A stretch of 64,000 nucleotides of DNA from JACRLW01 sp046349595 (GTDB lineage Bacteria; Planctomycetota; UBA1135; UBA2386). The stretch is taken from NCBI GenBank assembly GCA_046349595.1, contig JAXMCA010000002.1:1-64000 (forward strand). The letters run 5' to 3'. A model generated the notes under the pieces. It had not been told where the DNA came from and searched no databases. It saw only the letters and a list, made by a program, of their open reading frames with translations. This document shows positions 58,374-64,000 of the stretch, piece after piece; position 1 is the first letter of the stretch; every line of letters starts with the position of its first letter. The position numbers and the translations under genes are program-made.

Positions 58374-60343
58374 ATGAGTTCCATCCGCGGCGCGGTGGCG
58401 ATCCTCGCGATCGGGACTCTCTGCGCCGCGCTACGGGCCCAGGTCGATCACGTCGCGATCGACCGCCGCGTCGATGTCCTGGGCGGTCGCGCCTTCGGCG
58501 AAGCCGGCGCCTACGAGAAGCTCAGCGGCTCGCTGCACTTCGCCTTCGACCCGGACGCGCCCGGCAACCGCGCGGTGGTCGACCTCGGACTCGCGCCGCG
58601 CGACGGACACGGCCGCGTCCACGCGCGTGCCGACCTGTTCGTGCTGCAGCCGAAGGACCAGACCCGCCGCTCCGGCATCGGCCTGCTCGAGGTCAGCAAC
58701 CGCGGCGGCAAGGGCCTGCTGCCGCGCTTCTGCTTCGCACGCGGCAGCGCGAATCCCACCGAGGCCGCGGACTTCGGCGACGGCCTGCTGCTCGAGCAGG
58801 GCCTCACGCTGATCTGGGTCGGTTGGCAGTGGGACGTGCCCGCGCGCGACGGACTGCTCCGCCTCGACACGCCGATCGCACACGACGGCGACGCGCCGAT
58901 CCGCGGACTGGTGCGCGCCGACTGGACGGTCGAGCAGGACTCCAAGACCCTCGAGCTCGGCCACCGCGGCCAGATCCCCTACGCGGTCGCCGACACCGAC
59001 GATCCGCGCAATGTGCTCACGGCGCGCAAGGGTCCCGAGGCCCCGCGCGAGGTCGTGCCGCGCGCGCACTGGCAGTTCACCGAGGACGGCCAGAACATCG
59101 CGCTCGACGGCGGCTTCCACGCCGGCACCATCTACGAGCTGGTCTACGTCGGCGTGGACCCGCGCGTCGTCGGACTGGGATTGGCCGCGATCCGCGACGC
59201 GATCGCCTTCGCCAAGCACGACGCGAGTTGTCCCTTCCCGGTCGAGCAGGCGATCGCCGTCGGCATCTCGCAGAGCGGCCGCTTCCTGCGCCACTTCCTG
59301 TGGCTCGACTTCAACACCGACCTGCAGGATCGCGCGGTGTTCGACGGCTTGATGGTGCTGGTCGCCGGCGCCGGCCGCGGCAGCTTCGACCACCGCTTCG
59401 CGCAGCCCTCGCGCGACGGCCATCGACTCGCGGCCTTCCTGTTCCCGACCGACCTGTTCCCGTTCAGCTCGCGCGCGCAGGAAGACCCGGTCACCGGCAT
59501 CCGCTCGCGATCCTCGAAGGGCGCACCAAGCACATCCCCAGGCTGATGCAGGTCAACGGCGGCTACGAGTACTGGGGTCGTGCCGCCGCTCTGATCCACA
59601 GCTCGGTCGACGGCACGCGGGACATCGCGCCGCTGTCCGACGAGCGCGTCTACCTGATCGCCTCGGCGCAGCATTACGACGTGCCGCTGCCGCGCCGCAT
59701 CGAACCCGGCTCGGCGAGCAACGGCTCGCCGATCGACGCGGGCGTGGTGCAGCGCGCGCTGCTCGTCGATCTGCTGCACTGGGTGCACGACGGCGACGCG
59801 CCCCCGCCGTCGCGCGTGCCGACGCTCGCCGCGCACACCCTGGTTCCACTCGCCGACTTCGCCTTCCCCGAACTCCGGGGGCTCCCCGCGCCGAAGGTCG
59901 CGCAACGCGCCTACCACGCCGACTACGGACCGCGCTTCGCGCAGGGCATCGTCGACATCGAACCGCCGAAGCTCGGCGCGGCCTTCCCCACGCTGGTGCC
60001 CACCGTCGATCGCTTCGGCAATCAGCTCGGCGGCATCACCGGCATCGAGCTGCGCGTGCCGCTCGCCACCTACGCGCCCTGGCACCTCAGTCCGCTGTTC
60101 CCCGGCGAACCCGAACCCTTCCAAGGCTCGTTCCTGCCGCTGCCGCGCGACGACGACGACGGCGCGCAACACCACGACCCGCGCCCGAGCATCGCCTCGC
60201 TGTACCGCGACCGCGCGGACTTCCTCGCCCAGGTCGACGCGGCGGCGAAGGCGATGGTCGAGGAACGTGTGCTCCTGCCGTGCGACGTCGCGCGCGTGCG
60301 GGACCGCGCCGCAGCGTGCTGGGATATGCTCGCGCCTCGATGA
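58374..60343 (+). pseudogene. Exported alpha/beta hydrolase gene with internal frameshift
   Basis: Two frames together encode one exported alpha/beta-hydrolase-domain protein (signal ending ALRAQ). The first (58374 to about 59500) has the nucleophile GISQSGRFLRHF, with the family EDPVTGIR segment. The second (about 59503-60343) continues LAILEGRTKHIPRL, GYEYWGRAAALIHS, and ends MLAPR. The junction at 59499-59505 fits loss of 7 bp between two ATCCG repeats. As given the gene is broken after about 375 codons. It overlaps the next gene by ATGA. A sequencing or assembly error is the alternative; no slippery heptamer suggests programmed shifting. Confidence 0.82.
60325..60330 (+). promoter_or_regulatory. 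-10 box before gene at 60340
   Basis: TATGCT, 9 nt before ATG 60340 and inside the end of the preceding gene. An internal promoter here would free the next gene from the frameshifted one. Confidence 0.45.
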
Positions 60344-62205
60344 TCGAGAGGCGTTGGCCCAGGTTCGCAGTCGCGCTCGCCGTCACTCTTGTCGTCTCGA
60401 GCCTGTCCGCGCAGGGCGACGTGTTCACACGCCGGCGCTGCCGCGGCGTGGTCCACGATGCCGAAGGGAGACCGGCGGCCGGAGCGCAGGTGCACTTCCG
60501 CCTGGCGCCACCCTCCGCGCTGCTCACCGAAGCACTCGCCGACCCTTGCGAAGCACTCGCCGACGATCAGGGTCGTTTCCACGCCGAGCTGATCACGGGC
60601 CGCGAATACGTCCTGTGGGCCGAGCTTCGTTCTCCTGACGGCAGCACCCACCTCTCCGAGATCTGGCCGGCGCACTGCGGCGCGATCGTGAAGCCCGACC
60701 TGCTACCGACAGCCACGCTGCCGACACGGCTGCACGTGACCGGCTTCACGTCGACCGACATGCGCCTTCGCCTGCTCGATCCGCAGATCCACCAGATCGA
60801 TGTCGTGCCGCTCGCGGCCGACGGCGACGTCGAACTGCCTCCGCGCCCACCCTCTCTGCTGGCGATCGAGGTGCTGCACGGCGACAAGTTGTTGGCCTGC
60901 GGGAACGCGACCAGCGGCGCGCAGCACGAGATCGCGCCGCTGCACGGTCGCATGCAACGCATGCTGGTCGTCGACACGCGGGGTCAGGCGCTGCAGGGAG
61001 TGGAGATGACCGTCGACTTCGCCGGGAAGGAGACGGTCCTCGCCACTTCGGATGCGACCGGCCAGCTCGAACTGGCCGGGTTCCGACCGGGACTGACGAT
61101 CGACGGCATCGCCGCGCTCCTCCCCCAACTGCCGGGAGTGTTCCGCGCGCCGAAGGTGCGCCGCGCCTGGATCGGACTCGGCGAACTCCTCGCGGACGCG
61201 AACTCCTCCGACGCACCCTTCGATCGGACCTTCACCCTGCAAGGTGCCGCAACGTCACCGACACCCCCGGTGCTGCTGCTGGGGACGTCGCCGCTCCAGC
61301 ACGCGACCCTCCTGGCCATCGAGTCGGCTGGGCACGTGTCGCGCACCGACAACTCGGTGATCGATGTCGAGCGCATCCTGCACACTGACCGCGAGGGCAT
61401 CGGCGAGGACCCCGAACTGTTCCACGCGCTCCGCTCGCTGCGCATCGTGAAGGACCGAGAGACCCTTTCCCGCCTGCCTCCGGAGTGGCGCCCGACCGCG
61501 ACCTGTCTGATCGGCTTCGATCTGCCTCCCCCCGCGAAGCTCGACGAGGGCGTCGATCTGCGAAGCCTGCTGCTCCCGGTCGATGTCGATGTCGTGATGC
61601 AGGACGGATCGACCCCGGCCGCCGACACGCTGGTGTGGGTCGGTTCCTCCCGGGACGGCGCCACACCCGCCGGCACCGACGCCGCGGGCCGGATACGCCT
61701 GCTGATCTCCACTGCAGAGCACGGGCCGCTCTTGATCGGCTGCTGCAACGAGGCCGGCTACGCGGTGGCGCGAATCGACGGTGGCTCCAAGCCTGCTCCG
61801 CGTCCTGAGGTCGAGCGGCTCGCGCTGCAGCTCGGCCGCACAGTGCGACTCGACCTCGCGCCTCCGCAGTCCCCGGGCAATCCGGCACTCCCACCGCGCT
61901 GCCTCGCGGTGCGCACGCAGTTGCAGCTCGACCGGCGTGTCGCCGTGACCCCCACCAAGGCGCCGGAAGAGCGCGCGGCCCACGCAAGCGTGCTGCCGAT
62001 GAACGCGGTCGAAGGCCTCCTCTTCGCGTCGGTCGCGCTCGACCGCGGTTTCGCCTGCGGCCCGCAGTTCACACTCCACCTGCCGCCGGTGCCCTGCAAG
62101 GTGCGCGTGCAGGCGGACTCGGCGTACCAGACCGGGAGCGCGGTGCTGCACATCGAGGGCCATGAGGAATCGGTACAGGCGCCGATCTCGTTGCACCGGC
62201 GCTGA
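60340..62205 (+). CDS. Exported protein with carboxypeptidase-regulatory-like repeats
   Basis: A 621-aa exported protein, signal ending SSLSAQ. It contains several CarboxypepD_reg/Ig-like beta modules: CRGVVHDAEGRPAAGAQVHF near residue 30, MLVVDTRGQALQGVEMTVDF, VDVVMQDGSTPAADTLVW, with the D-G-x-P/A-x-A turn typical of the fold. Such modules occur on periplasmic and outer-membrane anchored proteins and on TonB receptors. No enzymatic motif. It is paralogous to the next gene, with similar start and domain types. The ATG overlaps the preceding stop. Confidence 0.8.
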   Translation: MIERRWPRFAVALAVTLVVSSLSAQGDVFTRRRCRGVVHDAEGRPAAGAQVHFRLAPPSALLTEALADPCEALADDQGRFHAELITGREYVLWAELRSPDGSTHLSEIWPAHCGAIVKPDLLPTATLPTRLHVTGFTSTDMRLRLLDPQIHQIDVVPLAADGDVELPPRPPSLLAIEVLHGDKLLACGNATSGAQHEIAPLHGRMQRMLVVDTRGQALQGVEMTVDFAGKETVLATSDATGQLELAGFRPGLTIDGIAALLPQLPGVFRAPKVRRAWIGLGELLADANSSDAPFDRTFTLQGAATSPTPPVLLLGTSPLQHATLLAIESAGHVSRTDNSVIDVERILHTDREGIGEDPELFHALRSLRIVKDRETLSRLPPEWRPTATCLIGFDLPPPAKLDEGVDLRSLLLPVDVDVVMQDGSTPAADTLVWVGSSRDGATPAGTDAAGRIRLLISTAEHGPLLIGCCNEAGYAVARIDGGSKPAPRPEVERLALQLGRTVRLDLAPPQSPGNPALPPRCLAVRTQLQLDRRVAVTPTKAPEERAAHASVLPMNAVEGLLFASVALDRGFACGPQFTLHLPPVPCKVRVQADSAYQTGSAVLHIEGHEESVQAPISLHRR

Positions 62206-62226
62206 GACCTCCCTTTCGACGAACGC

Positions 62227-62232
62227 TATCCT
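62227..62232 (+). promoter_or_regulatory. -10 box before gene at 62242
   Basis: TATCCT, exactly 9 nt before ATG 62242, the same spacing as at 60325. Confidence 0.45.
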
Positions 62233-62241
62233 CGCGACGCC

Positions 62242-64000
62242 ATGCCGCTGTTCCGCGTCGCGACGTTCGTCACTCTGCTCACGATCTCCGTCGGCGCACA
62301 GGAGGCCCGATCGGGAAGCCTCACCCGCGCCTTCGGCACCGCGCGCCTGAGCGACGGCACTCCCTGGCAACAGGCCACGATCGTGCTCCTCGAGAACACC
62401 GATCTCGACCGCGGTTGGGACATCGAGAGCGGGGAACTGGATCGACGCACGGCCACGACCGACGAGCGTGGTCGCTTCGCGTTCGACGTGCTCGCGGGTC
62501 GCACCTACACCGGCTGGGCGTCCCACGGCGCGGGCGACGGCAAGGTGTTGTTCTCGAAGATCCGGACCGAGATCCATCCCGGCGGGCGCATCGAGTTCGT
62601 CGCCGATGCAGAGCCGCGCACATCACGCCGCGTGCAACTCGACACCGCGCAGTTCGGCGACGCCGCAAGACTCTCGCTGCACATCTACGGGTGGCAATCG
62701 GGGGAGACGACTCCGCTCGAACTCGGCGCGGATGGTTGGGTCACGTTCCCGCCGCGCGCAGCCGAGACCTGCTTCCTGACCTTCCGCGACGCGGACGGCA
62801 CGTGGATCGGCGGCTACCACCTCGCCCCCGATGCGACGCCGAAGACGATCCACGTCCCGGCGCGCGCGACGCGCAGGGTGCGGGTCGTCGGCTCCGCCGA
62901 CAAGACGCCGGTGAAGGGCGCACGCATCGCGATGGTCGAGTCGGGTCACCGCTTCGAACTCGGCGTGACCGACGACGCAGGCGAAGCCGTCGTCACCGTT
63001 CCCGTCCGCGCCACGGCGGATGACGATCCGCGCGAGCCTCAGCCTGGTCCGATCCTCGCCTGCGTGTTCGCCGACGGCTACGACATCGGCGCCCTGCAGA
63101 TCGACCCATCCGGAGCCGCAGCGCAGCCGAACCTTGCGAAGGACTGCGACGGCATCTGCGGACTGACCTCGTCCGAGCACGGCGAGACGAGGATCGCACT
63201 GCGCAATCGCGGCAAGCCGCTGGTCGGAGTGCGGGCTCTCGTCGACGCGACCGCGAGCCACCAGATCGACGAGAGTTCGTCGATGTCGATGGGAATGGTG
63301 CTCCAGCAGCGCAGCGATGCCGAGGGTCGGATCACCATCCCTCCGCAGAGCGGGTCCGGCGACCTCTTCGCGGTCCGCCTGCGCGTCGACGCGACCCTGC
63401 GCGCGGCGCTGGGCGACGAGGCCTGCGCGCGCCTCCCGTCGTGGGTGCCACTCTGGATGAAACGAGGCGACGAGCCGGGCAAGGCGATCGAACTCGACCT
63501 CGCGACCGATCTCGTGGCTGCGGAACTGGTCCTGCTCGCGGCAGCAGACCAGGCTCCGGCGCGGAACGTGAAGGTGTCGCTGTGCGCGGCGAGCGGTCAG
63601 ACCGGCACCGGGATGTTCACGGACCACGTCGGCCGTATCCGTGTGCTGCTCGCCAAGAGCGGCCCGACCGTGGTGCTCAGCGCGCTCGGCGCCGAAGGCT
63701 GGTGCGCCGTCGTGCTGGATCCGCGCGGTTTCGCGACCGATCCGTCGCGGGCCGCGGAGCAGGTCCAGATGCGTCGCTCCATCACCATCGACGTGCACGT
63801 CGGCGTCCCCGAGGGCAAGAAGGTCGATCAGGTTTGGAGCTACATCAACGTCGAGAACGTGCTGGAGGCCGCCGTCGAGATGCAGGTCGGGAAGGAGGAG
63901 AAGATCCTGCCGGTCTCCTGGATCGCCGATGCCCTCGCGCCCGCGCAGCTCTCGATCCTGTCGCAGGGTGGCTCCGCGGTGCTCGATCAGGATCACCGCA
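62242..64000 (+). CDS. Exported carboxypeptidase-regulatory-like protein (partial, runs off end)
   Basis: Starts MPLFRVATFVTLLTISVGAQ, a clear signal peptide, and stays open for 586 codons to the window edge. Modules: FGTARLSDGTPWQQATIVLLEN with DERGRFAFDVLAG, a VRVVGSADKTPVKGARIAMVE with DDAGEAVVTVPV, and GVRALVDATA with DAEGRITIPP. These are repeated CarboxypepD_reg-like beta sandwiches, as in the preceding paralogue. The C-terminus is not in view. Confidence 0.8.
   Translation, partial: MPLFRVATFVTLLTISVGAQEARSGSLTRAFGTARLSDGTPWQQATIVLLENTDLDRGWDIESGELDRRTATTDERGRFAFDVLAGRTYTGWASHGAGDGKVLFSKIRTEIHPGGRIEFVADAEPRTSRRVQLDTAQFGDAARLSLHIYGWQSGETTPLELGADGWVTFPPRAAETCFLTFRDADGTWIGGYHLAPDATPKTIHVPARATRRVRVVGSADKTPVKGARIAMVESGHRFELGVTDDAGEAVVTVPVRATADDDPREPQPGPILACVFADGYDIGALQIDPSGAAAQPNLAKDCDGICGLTSSEHGETRIALRNRGKPLVGVRALVDATASHQIDESSSMSMGMVLQQRSDAEGRITIPPQSGSGDLFAVRLRVDATLRAALGDEACARLPSWVPLWMKRGDEPGKAIELDLATDLVAAELVLLAAADQAPARNVKVSLCAASGQTGTGMFTDHVGRIRVLLAKSGPTVVLSALGAEGWCAVVLDPRGFATDPSRAAEQVQMRRSITIDVHVGVPEGKKVDQVWSYINVENVLEAAVEMQVGKEEKILPVSWIADALAPAQLSILSQGGSAVLDQDHR

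Noticed and set aside
58374..60343. Programmed ribosomal frameshifting in the hydrolase gene
   Set aside because: No slippery heptamer or stop-adjacent signal is seen at the junction, and a 7-bp deletion between short repeats explains the change more simply.
1..64000. CRISPR arrays, tRNA or rRNA genes
   Set aside because: I saw no regularly spaced direct repeats and recognised no tRNA or rRNA sequence; this was by eye, not by a covariance search.

Overview
The window is about 64 kb of very G+C-rich DNA from what looks like a planctomycete or a close relative. This is an inference. It rests on many exported proteins of unknown function with beta-sandwich C-termini, an FHA-SpoIIE/STAS/RsbW partner-switching set, a TPR-sulfotransferase, an S46 peptidase, an LpxA gene (so probably a lipid A-type outer membrane) and frequent GTG/TTG starts. 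I see no rRNA, tRNA or CRISPR array. Gene content is mostly housekeeping and cell-envelope, with one clear accessory island.

Layout. 1-7 kb: the tail of one gene overlapping an acyl-CoA ligase, a lone unknown protein with a possible deamidase-like signature, then four minus-strand genes, three for secreted proteins and one for a CBM9-like protein. 7-19 kb: a hairpin-rich intergenic element, a fused hydrolase-like protein whose two catalytic sites both look lost, a glycolipid-type glycosyltransferase pair, a lipoprotein, a Tat-exported epimerase, a bifunctional aryl-CoA monooxygenase/oxidoreductase, another glycosyltransferase and a TPR membrane protein. 19-25.5 kb: NAD-malic enzyme, a beta-propeller-like lipoprotein, the three-gene signalling operon and two membrane proteins. 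25.8-32.3 kb: the accessory island. It holds a DUF4145 gene with integron-cassette-like ends, an IS91-type transposase, and a tyrosine recombinase gene split cleanly by an IS66 element with a perfect 8-bp target duplication. 32.3-45.6 kb: pepP-metF, a GNAT acetyltransferase, the TPR-sulfotransferase, a PTS enzyme I-like protein, lpxA, two M16-like proteins without zinc motifs, and an ATPase-TOPRIM pair that may be a defence module. 45.7-64 kb: ECF sigma factor with a membrane partner, a PilX-like protein, a DmpA-type peptidase, a beta-barrel, a glycosyltransferase, a VOC protein, 5-FCL, a very large exported protein, an S46 peptidase, a frameshifted alpha/beta hydrolase and two exported multi-domain proteins, the last running off the end.

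Three patterns cross the whole window. At least thirteen predicted signal peptides end just before glutamine. Several starts lie only 7-13 nt behind a TAnnnT-type -10 box, suggesting leaderless or very short-leader transcripts, one of them possibly using CTG. Several predicted enzymes keep their fold but lack catalytic residues: the beta-lactamase/hydrolase fusion, both M16 proteins, enzyme I and a retropepsin-like tail.
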